Shown: positions 22,201 to 34,700 of the stretch, piece by piece
Layout: each line of letters opens with the position of its first letter
Numbering within the stretch: the stretch's first letter is position 1
Assembly: GCF_001659605.2 (NCBI RefSeq)
Contig: NC_035173.2
Location: 10,869,065-10,933,064, forward strand
Length of the DNA: 64,000 bases
Source of the DNA: Manihot esculenta
Lineage: Eukaryota > Streptophyta > Magnoliopsida > Malpighiales > Euphorbiaceae
Reading direction: 5' to 3'
Notes under the pieces: model-generated
What the model saw: only the letters and a program-made list of their open reading frames with translations
Told to the model about the DNA's origin: nothing
Databases searched by the model: none
Translations under genes and position numbers: made by a program

Positions 22201-22296
22201 GTAGTCCGGCCAGGAGTATACCGGATTGAAGATATGCAAGGGAACCAGGAGCCCCACGCTTGGAATATTCAACACCTCAAGAGGTATTTCCCTTGA
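19193..22296 (+). pseudogene. Tat element pol: RT, RNase H, archaeal-type RNase H, integrase
   Basis: RT with CIDFTDLNKACPKD and the YVDD motif (about 19699-19714). Normal RNase H (about 20100-20470). Then a second RNase H beginning LYVDGASG (about 20580) with DSQLVINQ and EENEEADLLSRL, which marks the Tat clade. Integrase has CDVCQ (21364 on), GIDILRPFP, SDNGRQF and TNGQTEV. Nonsense codons TAG 21290-21292 and TAA 21314-21316 interrupt the block before the integrase Cys pair. Ends at 22296 without a chromodomain. Confidence 0.9.
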
Positions 22297-22429
22297 TATA
22301 GTTGTAAAGAAAAACATTGTATTCTGATAAATATGGAAGAAACAAGTTATTTACACAATGAGATTATCTTTATTATCATGAATAATATTCCTCCATGAAA
22401 AAAAGAAAAAAAAAGGTAGGTGTACAGGA

Positions 22430-23150
22430 TCCCCTAGATTTCCTGACACCGCAAACCAAATTGAGAGCACAAACAGCCGGCGGGGCCCCGAGGTCACCCC
22501 GGAACAAAAATAACCAGGATCCTATAAGATCTCCTGGAGCAAAAGCAGCCGGCGAGGCCCCGAGGTCATCCCGGAATTACAAAAATGACCAGGATCCCGT
22601 AAGATCTTCTGGAACAAAAGCAACCGGCGAGGCCCCGAGGTCATCCCGGAATTACAAAAATGACCAGAATCCCGTAAGATCTCCTGGAACAAAAGCAACC
22701 GGCGAGGCCCCGAGGTCATCCCGGAAATACAAAATGACCAGGATCCCTTAAGATCTCCTGGAGCAAAAGTAACCGGCGAGGCCCTGAGGTCATCCCGGAA
22801 ATACAAAATGACCAGGATCCCTTAAGATCTCCTGGAGCAAAAGCAACCGGCGAGGCCCCGAGGTCATCCCGAAAATACAAAATGACCAGGATCCCTTAAG
22901 ATCTCCTGGAGCAAAAGCAACCGGCGAGGCCTCGAGGTCATCCCGGAAATACAAAAATGACCAGGATCCCGTAAGATCTCCTGGAGCAAAAACAGCCGGC
23001 GAGGCCCCGAGGTCATCCCGGAAATACAAAAATGACCAGGATCACGTAAGATCTCCTGGAGCAAAAACAGCCGGCGAGTCCCCGAGGTCGTCCCGGAAAC
23101 ACAAAGAAGACCGGGATCCCCTAAGAACTCCCGGGAAAACAAAGTAAAAA
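22430..23150 (+). repeat. Tandem repeat array, 74-75 bp unit, about 9 copies
   Basis: The core CCGGCGAGGCCCCGAGG starts at about 22477, 22549, 22624, 22699, 22773, 22847, 22921, 22996 and 23071, giving spacings of 72-75 bp. Each unit also has a GGATCC-type block and AAGATCTCCTGGAGC. It lies between the end of pol and the 3' LTR, where Tat elements are known to carry tandem repeats. The antisense open frames across it are by-products of the repeat. Confidence 0.94.
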
Positions 23151-23947
23151 ACAGCTGGAGAAGGCCTTAAGACCATCTCTAAGCAAAAAATCCCCATATC
23201 ATATGCCGGGACAATTCTTAAAAATACAGTTCCGACCTCACAAAAAGATGCGTCCAAAGGCATCAAAGAAAGGCCAAACTCCGATCTCCCGAAGGAGCTC
23301 GGAGCACTATGGCCAAAAGATACTGAACTTAAAAAGTGATCCCTGACGCTAAGCTCAGCTTACAAAGAGGCCTAGGCAGCAAATAACCTGGAAGATACCC
23401 AGGGATATACGAAGCATCACAAGCCATAGGTGTAAAAGCCTACGTAAAGAGTGAAGAGCCGAGCTCTCAGCAAAAAAAAAAAAAAAAATCATAACCCGAG
23501 TCAGTTCGCCATACATAGACATCCGAGCTCATAACCAAGGAAACAGGAGAATCTCGCTGGAAGGAAAGACTCCCTTTCTCCGACAAAGGCCCTAGAAGTG
23601 AAGAGGAGTCAACACTGATATATACTCAAAATCTGAAGTCTTAGCGCAAAGTAACTCTAGACTCTAAGCCCACGATGTCAGGATCTTTAAAAGATATTAA
23701 TGGAAAAGGAAAAAAGAAGCAAGTCCAAGCGATAATGACAGGAAAGTAAAGAAGAGCAGAGTATCTGAGAGGTAAGGAAAGGCCAGAAGGGAAAAAAGGC
23801 AGATAGGATTCAAGAAATGAGGAATGACAAAAAGATGAAAGGGAGTTATGAAGGCATCTATACACAAACAGACGTGGTCATAATGGTTCTCGATATTCAC
23901 CCCCTCGGCAGTCAGAACAATAACTGCCAAGAAGGTGAAGGGGCAAT
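23151..23947 (+). other. Tat element 3' non-coding region and polypurine stretch
   Basis: About 800 bp with no protein I can recognise, between the tandem array and the 3' LTR. The last purine-rich stretch, GAAGGTGAAGGGGCAA (23932-23947), abuts the LTR and is the likely plus-strand primer site. Confidence 0.65.
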
Positions 23948-24455
23948 TGATGACCGCTGGATTTCCCTATCCCCAATCCTGGGCCTAGATTACGGCCACG
24001 GTCCACGAAAGGAAGGCCCGCACGCCCTCTCAAAACAAGCCCAGATCATCAGACCCCTGAGGCCGGACTCCACCAGATTCTTCCTAATCGAGATCGGCCC
24101 AGCCCGTATAACCTTCCCCACGGATTCCTTCTCCTCCTGGGTTCAGCGTCCAGCCCAGTTCTCGGCCCAGTCCAGAACCCCGAATGAGACTCGTCATACA
24201 GCCTGGCAGATCCGCTCGAGCGTACGCACGGGGGAGAATCAGAGGTTGTTACGCATGGAGCAGGCGCCTGATATCCTCGTACGCCCATATCTGTATGGCA
24301 GAGACGCGTGGCCCAATCAAAGGAGAGCTGTTGTACGTCACCAGCAAGCAGAAAGAAAGGATAAAAGGGATACCCCTCTAGAGAGATGGACCAAGCCTTA
24401 TTCTTCAATACCAAAACCCTTGTACAACCCTATTCTATTGGATCTCAGATCATCA
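23948..24455 (+). repeat. Tat element 3' LTR
   Basis: 508 bp, TGATGACCGC...CAGATCATCA, pair of 16124-16631. Followed by the second GGTAG and the remaining COL exon. Confidence 0.96.
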
Positions 24456-24518
24456 GGTAGATTTGTAAAAGCAGGTGAAGCATATGATTATGACCCTCTT
24501 GTTACAAGGAACATCTGA
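24456..24518 (+). pseudogene. COL pseudogene, last exon remainder (CCT domain end)
   Basis: After the duplicated GGTAG, the frame encodes FVKAGEAYDYDPLVTRNI and stops at TGA 24516-24518. This is the canonical end of COL9/10-type proteins and completes the CCT domain begun at 15880-16123. Its perfect continuation across the Tat element shows that the element, not a rearrangement, split the exon. Confidence 0.9.
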
Positions 24519-26990
24519 TCAGCCATATTGCCCTTTACTTACGACACGAAGAACTAAAATTTTAAGGTAAATGAAACTTTCTGCTTGCTGAATCTACACG
24601 TAAATTCTCTTTCTCTGCATGCTTTCAAGTGGGGCTAAAAGAAAAAAAAGGAATCTGTGCAAGCTAGCAGAAGGTGAGGCCTTTTGGAGAATAGAATGAT
24701 TCTACTTGATAAATAATAAACTGCATTCATAATTTCTATGCTTTCCAATCTTATCTGTCTCTAATCAGATGCCTTAAAATTTAAAAACCCTTTTGCTTAA
24801 ATACAGCAACAAGTTATTGACTTTGTTAATGATCCTTTTCCTTTCAGGTCTGATGATTGTTTCTTGGTTTTCAAGAGGGGTTGATACTAATGGATTTGAA
24901 ATTTTCCCTTAAATAGGTTTCCCTCTTTCTTGAATATCCTCTAAAGAATCTGTTTCACTTTCAATAGTGTATTAAATTTTACATATTAGTTAATTAATTA
25001 CATCTTTTGCATATCTTGACAGATTTAAAGTGCTGGAATTCACACTGGATCTTTTGAGTTCTGAAAGCTCATCAACCTGTGAACTACATCAACTACTATC
25101 TTCAACTATAGTACTCAAATCCATATATTGAAATGAGTAGTGGTACTTCTCTAAATGCATGTACCCTACCCATATTCCACTCAAAATAATTTTCTTCAGA
25201 ATTTTCTGATCAGTATCTTATTATTTTTCTCTTTGCTTGGGGCACTTTCAAAGGATATTGATCCTGGAGAAAGAAATGGTGAAGGAGGTGTTAAATAACC
25301 TTTCAGTAATTAGTAATTAGAGATCAAAGAGAATAAATAGTACAAATATTTAAATGTATAGGGACTAAATAATACATATAATTAAAAATATATGAACAAA
25401 TTTCAAGACATGTTAATAAATTATAAAGACAAAAAATTTATTTTATAAAATACAAAAACATTTTAATTGAATAATTTTCGAATAGGATAAATTAATAAAA
25501 TTTTTAAAAGAATTAGGGACTGAATGATAAGTTTCCTTCAATTTATCTAGAATTAATAAAAATTACATAAATATCCCTATAAAATCTTAAAAAACGTTCA
25601 GGGGCCATGGCTTGGCTCCTAAATAGATCTGTCATTGGTCCCTTCAAACAAGAATTTTATAGTTTAGAGACATGTCAATCTTTAGCTCTACAGTTTATAG
25701 ACTTGTCGGACTTTTCAAACAAGTGTTTATAGTTTATGAACATATCAATCTCCTCGTAAGTTTTAGAAAATTTCATAAATAAAGAAATTAAATCCAAGAT
25801 CTCATAGCTTGTTTAAACTTGAAAATACAAAAAAATAACAACTTTCATGAAAAATAAACAAAATTACAAACTTTTTAAAAATAAGACACGCAAAGATCAT
25901 TTGGACTCTTATACTATATTAAAATTAAAAGAAATTTTAATATCATGTTAAAAAATTAAAACAAGCTGATATTATTGTTGGATTTATAATGAAAAATAGC
26001 CAGTTAAAATAAAAAATAGCCAACTAAAAGCAAAGAAACATCAAACCCAGAGAAAATAGAGCATATGATATCAGCATAAAAACATCAAATTTGTAGCAAC
26101 AAAATCAAAAATCAAAAGCTATAAATTTAACTTTAACAAGCCTATCACCAAAAATTCAAAATAACACAACCAAAGAGTGAAAAGGGTAGAGAGAAAAATA
26201 ACTAATTTTTTTTTTTCTTTTTCTTTCATCTTTCCAGCAACTTTCTACGCAAAATACTCTCACTCTCTTTCTCTTACAAGACAAAGGAAAAATCATAAAA
26301 AAATTAACAATGTCACCTAATACAAGTCAAACAAGAAAGCTAAATTCAACTGAAAATAAGGAAATCCACTTCTTTAAAACTAAACCATTACATTAAATAT
26401 TCTCTCAATGAGAAAATCTCATCAATTCCAACATTTTTATTTACATTTTTAGCTTAAATAGGGGCACTAAGAATTATGTAGACTCGATATGCATTCTATA
26501 ATAGAGGTATAGGTAGTCACTGGTGTTAAAAAGAAATAACACAAACTTAACAAACTTGAAAATGTAAGGAAAATAGTGATTTCTCATTGAAAGACGTTGT
26601 AGTTTATATACAAAAGAGAGGGAGCTATCAAACTAGCTAAGCTGTACAAGCCAGTCAATCACACTTCGGTTATCCTAATAGATTTTCCCTCCATAAATAT
26701 GTTTACAATTGGGTGCAGTTCAAAGTAGACAAAAGTTATATTCAATATTCAGATATTTTTTTTAATGTTCTTTTTTTCGCTTTTCTAAATATTTAGATCT
26801 AGAATAAGATTTATGAATTTAACATGTTATTTATTTTCTTTTAAATGTGGTAAATTATTGCTATAGACGGTAAATGAGTTTTCATGTTGGTTAGGTAAAT
26901 TATTCAAGGAGCGTTGGTGTAACATTTGTTGCTTCTGACAATGCCGCTGTCATAGGCCACAAAAAGGCCTAAAAGAGATACGACGAGTTT
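24519..26990. other. AT-rich intergenic region
   Basis: The first few hundred bases are probably the 3' untranslated region of the COL gene. Beyond that, AT-rich sequence without recognisable coding exons. A stretch near 26560-26700 (short-spaced TATATA, CAATGAGAAATC on the minus strand) looks vaguely LTR-like but has no partner. Confidence 0.4.
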
Positions 26991-27086
26991 TGTGCACCTT
27001 TCTCTTTCCTGGAGACCCAAAATTTGGGTAAACCTTACTAAGATCCACGATTGGTTTGTCCATTGTTCTTTGTTTAAGAAGTTTTG

Positions 27087-27133
27087 TGGTCTAATGGTAA
27101 GTGCGCATTACTATCAAGCCTTGGATTTGACTC
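27087..27133 (+). other. tRNA-like A and B box pair (possible SINE fragment)
   Basis: TGGTCTAATGG (27087-27097) fits the Pol III box A pattern, and GGATTTGACTC (27123-27133) approximates box B. Spacing of about 25 bp is a little short. No clear tail or target duplication was found, so this is weak. Confidence 0.25.
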
Positions 27134-27459
27134 ATTCAGAAGATAGGAGTGAGCTAGGAAAAATAATTGGTTGGATTGAGTTTTTAGAGTAGCTTGGGCA
27201 ACAACGTTTATGGAAATCAGTTGTAGGTTAGAGCTTAAGTCTAGTAGGAGAGATATTATAGTACAAGAGGTAGGTGCAGTGGTGTTGGGAGAGAATGAGT
27301 TGACAATTTGGTCTCCTTCGGCCATGGATGCTAATAATTGCCGGCCTTCTCACATCCGGGGTGAGACCGATCCTGGAAAAGAATATAGACTCAAAACCTA
27401 TTGGACTCCTTAGAGTAGACCGATCTAATATCACGCCCTTCAATCCGTGACTAAAGCAA

Positions 27460-27690
27460 GTCGGACTGACCCTATACTTGGGTCTACTAGAAGAGAGCCC
27501 AAAGAATGATGTGATGGGAGGTAGGAGAGGTCCAGTTACCTCGCAGGCGTATCAGCATGCGCGCCGTATGGGTCTAAGTGACAGATCGGATTGACCCTAT
27601 ACTTGAGTTTACCATAAGAGAGTCCAGTCCAATGACGTAATAGGAGGTAGGAGAGCAGGTCCAGTTACCTCGCAGCCCTATCAGCATGCA
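27460..27690 (+). repeat. Imperfect tandem duplication, about 120-bp period
   Basis: Two diverged copies, about 27460-27561 and 27583-27690. Both contain GACCCTATACTTG, AGGAGGTAGGAGAG-like and CCAGTTACCTCGCAG blocks and end ATCAGCATGC. No coding function seen. They sit inside a possible small LTR-element relic (see 27856). Confidence 0.75.
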
Positions 27691-27855
27691 CATTGGGGGA
27701 TTAAATGGCCGCTTGACAGAGATAGGTACGTCCGAATGTATGGATCTGAGTGACAGAGACGGGTCACTATAAAACAAGGATAAAAAAATAAAGGTGAACT
27801 TGATATTTTCAAGTTAAACTTACCTCCACTATAAGTCCCATTTGTTGGGCACTAT

Positions 27856-27868
27856 CACTCTGATGCCA
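27856..27868 (-). other. Possible retrotransposon primer-binding site (relic)
   Basis: On the minus strand this reads TGGCATCAGAGTG, one base from the Met-tRNA primer site used by many Copia elements. It would place an LTR to the right (up to about 28010) and an internal region to the left that includes the 120-bp duplication. No second LTR was found. Confidence 0.3.
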
Positions 27869-28010
27869 TATAATGATGAATAAGGTATTTACAGATTATA
27901 TGAGTATAAGGAAACCCAATCAAAAGTATTGATTACAATTATTTACATATTGGAAGGCTATAATTAAAGAGAGATTGTCCATTCTATGGAATGTGAAATA
28001 ATCCTAATAA

Positions 28011-28764
28011 TCTCCCCGCTAATTGATTTCGATTGGACTGAATATCTGCAAAAACCCGACCTGCAAAGTTCCTAATCAGAATGCCACAAAAAGCCAACAC
28101 CAATTCTTCATTACTTACTGTGTATGATACCTTTTTTTTTTCTTTTGTTCTTTAATTTTTCTTTTGACAGCAACTTATCCTTAGAAAATTAATTGCGAAA
28201 CAAGGCCAGTGACAGGACATGTAGCTGCGACATTAAAGTTTCACGTAAGTCCAATAATTTTATTGTTTTATATTTATTTATTTAGTAAATGAATGAGAAA
28301 AGTCACGGATCGTGGCAGACTCATGGGTCTACCACACCCATTTCCTTCGGTTATGAATGAGTTTTTCGCAGCAGGTTTGAATACTCAAATCATTCTATAC
28401 AGACATGAAGCTATAATAATGCAAGTGGAAAATTCTTAGGTTCTTCAAAGCCTATATACATCCAACCTATAAGAAATTAAGAAATTATATTTTCTATTGA
28501 GACCCAACATGTTTTTCTAGTAGGGGTCCATCATCTTTTGGTGATTTATCAATTGAGATGTCACATCCGTGTAAGAAGTTCCAAATGCAGGTAGCATTAT
28601 TAAACACAAAACCTTAAGGTGTGTCGTTAGTGCCTTGTATGCTTCCCACTATTGCGCTGGATACCATTTACACTAAAAAACAACGACCTGAGGAGAAGTC
28701 TGCAAGTTTTTCTTGTATGATTAGCTGCAATGTAATCTTGTGTTCATCAGATGACTCTCCAAAG
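28011..28764. other. Upstream region of the receptor-kinase gene
   Basis: AT-rich, no recognised element. An open frame runs into the kinase gene from 28621, but it lacks an ATG there. The in-frame ATG at 28717 is possible but gives no better signal peptide than 28765. Confidence 0.4.
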
Positions 28765-31700
28765 ATGATTTACAGTCCAATGTTACTAAATACCATCTTG
28801 TTCTCTTGTGTGTTTATATTTTGTTCTTCCCTTTTAAATTCCTTCGCCAGGCAGAACATCTCAGTACACAATCCGCTTAACGATGGTGAAACTCTTGTTT
28901 CCGCTGGAGAAGAATTTGAACTGGGATTCTTTACTCCTGCTGGAAGCGTTGATAACAAAAGGTATTTAGGGATATGGTACTATGGATTAAATCCAAGAAC
29001 AGTCATATGGGTTGCCAACCGAAACCACCCACTTCCTGACACTGGTGGACGTTTTGCTGTAGATGATGGAAACCTAAATGTATTAGATGAATCTGGAAAA
29101 GTTGTTTGGTCAACAGATCTTGGACCACCATCACCAAGATATTACTGGGTAGCTACGCTTTTGGATTCTGGGAACTTGGTCTTCAGTAATCGGTCAGTGA
29201 CCATATGGCAGAGCTTTAAGAACCCAACTGATACATTTCTTTCAGGTATGAAGATGGACAAGGAAATCAGGTTGACTTCATGGATTAGTGAACTTGATCC
29301 ATCACCTGGAAAATTCAAGTTCAGTCAAGAAGATAAGGACCAGTTTATTATTCGGAATGGTTCCATTCCTTATTGGGGAAGTGGTGTATCTGGTGAATTC
29401 TTTAGAGCAGAACTAGATATAAAAGTAGCATACCTTTTATCAAACTTCGACAAAAAAATCTGGCCTTTTGGATCAAAACATATTCCCAACAGTTATTATA
29501 ACAAGACAAGGATTGTGATGAATTTTACTGGACAGTTACAATACTGGAGCTTAGATAACCAGAACAATTGGTCGTTAGAGTGGTCGGAGCCAAAAGACAG
29601 ATGCAGTGCTCTTGAAGCTTGTGGGAGGTTTGCCAGCTGCAATAACAATAACAATATTGCCTGTAAATGTTTGCCAGGTTTCAAGCCTCTATATCCAGAG
29701 GATTGGAAAGACGGAGACTTTTCTGGTGGATGCACCAGAACTTCAACATCATGTGAGAAGAATGACATCTTCTTGAACTTGACGATGATGAAAGTGAGCG
29801 ACACAAAATCAAAATCTGAATTTAAGAATGAGACAGAATGCAGAGAGGAATGTCTCAGCAAATGCCTATGCAAGGCTTATTCATATACCCAAGACAAAAA
29901 TAGTTTTCCCAGGAGCCCTACATTTAGTAACTCCACTTGTTGGATTTGGACAGAGGATCTTAGGAATCTACAGGAGGAATACCCTAATGGTCATGAACTC
30001 TTTGTCCGTGTAGCAAGGTCCGATATAGGTACTTGTTTTCTTGTCCTGTTCTTTTTAATTTGTGTGAGTTTCTCTGAGAACGAAAATAATGGAAAAGTGT
30101 AAAATAATAAATAATATATAATAACTTGATTAAAATTGTGGTGATCCTATGTAGTTCAACTTTTTCAGAATCAACAGGTAGAAATTGTGAACCTTGTGGC
30201 ACCAGCTTGATTCCTTATCCTTTAAGTACTGGATCAAATTGTGGTGATCCCATGTACTTGAATTTCTACTGCGACAACTCCACAGGAGAGCTTAAGTTTA
30301 AGGCAAGTACTGGAACCTATAATGTCACAAGCGTCAATCCAAATACGAGAACATTTGTCATCCAAGCCATAGAAGCACGTAGTTGCTACGCTAGAAATAG
30401 TGCAGTTCTGGAGCTTGACCCATCATTACCATATAAAATCAACTGTAGTAATGAGGTGGACAATGCCGGTAATAAAATTTCATCAGAAGGTATAGATGAA
30501 ATAAAGATCAGTTGGGATACACCGCCAGAGCCAAGCTGCAATTCTTCGGCTGACTGCAAGGATTGGCCTTATTCAACATGCAATGTGACTGCAGAGGGTA
30601 TGAGAAGGTGCCTTTGTCATGCAAACTTTCGATGGGATGGCTCAGCGCTGAATTGTACTATTGGTGAGAATCTTCTTTTATTCTTGAAACATCCACAGAA
30701 ATGAATTTTCCATCTACTTGATTTTCATCAGTATGCACACATTTATCTGGATTGAACGTATAATTTGATTGTAATATTAAAAGATATTCCTCTTTCTTAC
30801 AGTAGAAGACAGAACCTATCCTACGCCAATTATTGGATCTTCAAAAAGAAAGACAAAGTTGTTTTTTATCATTGGAATAACTATTGCGAGTCTCATAGTT
30901 CTTGCAAGTGCCATTGCTTACATATACATAAGGAAGGGAAGGATGAAAAAAAGACAAGGTAACTAGAAAAATCTTGTGTATTTTGTCAGAATTTGAAATT
31001 TTGGGGCTTTGCCTTGTTGATAGTTTTAGTCAATAAAAGACCTATTCAGCAGGAGGAAAATCTTTGCTGTTGCTAGAAGTTAGGAGATCTTATTCTTAGT
31101 TTTATTCTTCTGCTGTATTATTTCTTTAGCTTATTCTTCGTTCTATCAGTTTATGTAAAGGCTATAAAATGCCTATCAATTGAGTTAATAATTATCATAT
31201 TGAAAACCCAATTGCTCTGATTTATTATTTCTTGTGAACTTTGTCAATTGGTATCAGAGCCCTACTGGCCCTGAGAAACAGTTTTTGAGTGATCAAACAC
31301 AGCAAGATGAGTGATGATAAGACACTAACAAAGATCCCTCACTTTGATGGTCACTATGATCACTGGAGTGAGCTCATGGAAAACCTTCTTCGAGCTAAAG
31401 GTCTATGGAGCTTAATCGAAAATGGTTTTGAGGAACCACCGATAGCAACCAGGTTGTCAGAAACACAGCAGGCACAACTTGATGATGCTAGGACCAAGGA
31501 TTATCAAGTGAAACACTACCTATTTCAAGCTATTGACAGAACTGTATTCGAGCAGATCCTCGATCGTCGTACAGCAAAAATAGTGTGGGATTCTTTGAAG
31601 CAGAAGTTTGGAGGCAATACCAAAGTCAAGAAATCTCTTCTTAATGCCTTGCGAAGAGAGTTTGAAGTTCTTGAGATGAAGAGAGATGAGACCATTACAG

Positions 31701-34700
31701 AGTATTTTGCTAGAGTTATGACTGTAGCAAATCAAATGAGGAGTAATGGTGAGGTGATGACAGATACCAAAATCGTTGAAAAGATTTTGCGTACTCTCAC
31801 GGATAAATTTACATATGTTTGTGTGTCTATTGAAGAGTCTAACGACACTGAAACTATGACAGTTGATGAGCTGCAGAGTACTCTAGTAGTTCATGAACAA
31901 AAGTTTAAGCGGATTCGGAAGGAGGATGACGAACAGGTGCTCAATATTGAAGGACGGTCATCAACTAGCAGAGGAAGAGGCCCCAGCAGAGGGAGGGGGC
32001 GTGGTCGAGGAAGAGCAGTATTCAACAAAGCCACTGTTGAATGTTACAAATGTCATGGTTTAGGACATTTTCAATATGAATGTCCTCAGTTAAAAGAAGC
32101 AAATTATGCCGACCTTGATGAGGAGGATGAGTTAATGCTCATGGCATATGTGGACCTCCATCAGACTAACAGAAGTAATGCTTGGTTTGTGGATTCTGCA
32201 TGCTCGAATCATATGTGTGGCAATCAGGAGATCTTTTCGAGCTTAGACACAACTTTTCTTCATTCAGTCAAGCTCGGAAACAATTCTAGAATGCAGGTTA
32301 CTGGCAAAGGAGAGGTGAAAGTGTGTCTGGAAGGGGTATGCTACACTATTCGTGATGTTTATTTTGTTCCAGAGCTGACAAATAATTTATTGAGTGTAGG
32401 GCAGCTACAAGAGAAAGGTGTGGCAATCTTATTTAACGAAGGAAAATGCAGTCTCTATCATCCTTTGAAAGGAAAAATGGCCGAATCAGTTATGAGTGCA
32501 AACCGAATGTTCATTTTGCTTGGTAGCACACCTGCTGTTTCCGACTCTGAGAAGTGTCTTCAAATTGGCAATCCGGATGATTCAATTCTATGGCATCACC
32601 GCTACGGACATCTAAGCTACAAAGGGCTACAGACATTGAATAACAAAAACATGGTAATTGGATTGCCTAAAATTACTGAGCCAAACTCCATATGTGAGGC
32701 ATGTATGAAGGGTAAGCAGCAACGCATTCCATTTCCAAAGAAAAGTAAGTGGAGAGCTTCTGACAAGTTAGACCTGGTTCATGCTGATCTTTGTGGCCCC
32801 ATCACACCAGCATCAAGCAGTCACAAGAGGTATATCTTATGCTTCATAGACGATTTTTCCCGAAAAGCATGGTGTTATTTTTTGGTTGACAAATCAGAAA
32901 CTTTTTATCATTTTAAATGTTTTAAAGTTCTTGTGGAAAAGGAAACTGGTTTGCCAATCAAATGTTTGAGAACAGACAGGGGTGGAGAATTCAACTCCAC
33001 TGAATTCAATGACTACTGTAAGCAACAAGGGGTGAAGAGACAATTAACCACGGCTTATACCCCACAACAAAATGGAGTAGCCGAGCGAAAGAATCGCACA
33101 GTCATGAATTTAGTAAGAGCCATGTTGACTGAAAAGAACATACCAAAGATTTACTGGCCAGAAGCAGTTCAGTGGACATTTCATCTCTTAAATAGATCAC
33201 CTACAGTGGCTGTCCAAGATATGACCCCAGAAGAAGCATGGAGCGGAAAGAAACCTACTGTGGATTATTTTCGAGTTTTTGGCTGCATAGGATATGCTCA
33301 TGTACCAGACTCAAGGCGGACAAAATTGGAGGACAAGAGTATGAGCTGCGTATTTTTTGGATTTAGCAACAAATCCAAAGGATATCGAATGTTTGATCCT
33401 ATAAATAACAGAATTATTCTTAGTCGAGATGTGATATTTGACGAGAATCAGTCATGGGATTGGAGCAAAAGCCAACATGACGGCCATCAAATTGAATTAG
33501 AATGGGGTGATAACATCAGTCTTACTGAAAGAGAAGAGGAGGAGACTATTGCTGAACCTGATCAACAAGCACCACTTGACACCAGTCCAGATGGTGAAGA
33601 CGGCCTTGCAGCAGGGGAGGGAAGAGGACTTGCAGCAAGGGAGGGCAGAGTTAGGCGTCCCCCCACACACCTAACAGATTTTGTTTCAGGTGAAGGACTG
33701 TCCGAAGAAGATGAAGCAAATTTAATGGCCAATCTTGTAATTTCAGACCCAACAAGCTATGAGGAAGCAGTGACAGAGGAAAAATGGCGTCTGGCCATGG
33801 ATGATGAAATAAGATCCATCGAAAAGAATCACACTTGGTGTTTGATGGAATTACCAGCAGGAGCAAAAACAGTTGGTGTGAAGTGGATCTTCAAAACAAA
33901 ATTGAATGAGCAAGGTGAGATCGACAAATATAAAGCAAGGCTTGTCGTTAGAGGATACACACAGCAGTATGGAATTGATTACACTGAAGTATTCGCACCA
34001 GTGGCCAGAATGGATACAGTTCGAATGATTATAGCTCTGGCAGCACAAAAAGGCTGGAAATTACATCAATTAGATGTAAAATCAGCTTTTTTACATGGAG
34101 AATTGGAAGAAGACATTTATGTTGAACAGCCGAAGGGGTACGAAAAAAAGGGGTGTGAACAAATGGTTTACAAATTGAAGAAGGCGCTCTATGGGTTAAA
34201 ACAGGCACCCAGAGCCTGGTTTAGCCGCATAGAAACTTATTTTTTAAAGGAAGGTTTCACAAACAGTTCCAATGAACAAACTCTGTTTGTGAAAAGAAGC
34301 AAAGGAAAAATCTTGATTGTGAGTATTTATGTGGATGACTTACTATACACAGGTGATGATGAAAAGCTACTCACAGAGTTCAAATACTCCATGGAAAAGG
34401 AGTTCGATATGACGGATTTGGGTCTAATGAAATTTTTCCTTGGCATCGAAATTATCCAGAGAACTGATGGGATATTTATTTGTCAAAGGAAATATGCTGG
34501 TGAAGTATTACAACGATTTGGAATGGAAGATTATAATCCAGTAAGAAATCCAATTGTTCCCGGACAACAAATCAGTAGAGATGAAGGAGGAGAAAAAACT
34601 GATGCAACACAATTCAAACAGATGGTGGGTAGTCTGATGTATCTCACAGCTACCAGACCTGATCTTATGTTTGTGGTGATATGGTTGATAGCAAAAGCAC

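Larger units (their letters stand above)
16124..24455 (+). mobile_element. Tat-lineage Ty3/Gypsy retrotransposon with second RNase H
   Basis: Complete 8332-bp element: LTRs 16124-16631 and 23948-24455 (508 bp each), primer-binding-site region at 16634, gag from 16713, pol from about 19190 to 22296, tandem repeats 22430-23150, polypurine stretch just before 23948. Presence of an additional RNase H after the normal RT/RNase H, absence of a chromodomain, and 3' tandem repeats fit the Tat (Retand/Ogre-related) lineage. LTRs differ at about 11 sites, nearly all C/T or A/G, so it is older than Tekay-1. Coding lesions: two early nonsense codons, one frameshift, two nonsense codons before the integrase. 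Confidence 0.95.

Noticed and set aside
22522..23142. Antisense open frames with a repeated 25-residue motif across the Tat tandem array
   Set aside because: Many units are 75 bp, a multiple of three, which keeps frames open by chance. There is no start context, and the unit length slips to 74 bp several times.
28621..28764. N-terminal extension of the receptor kinase from 28621
   Set aside because: The frame begins with GTG rather than ATG, and the extension has no family match. The signal peptide follows the ATG at 28765.
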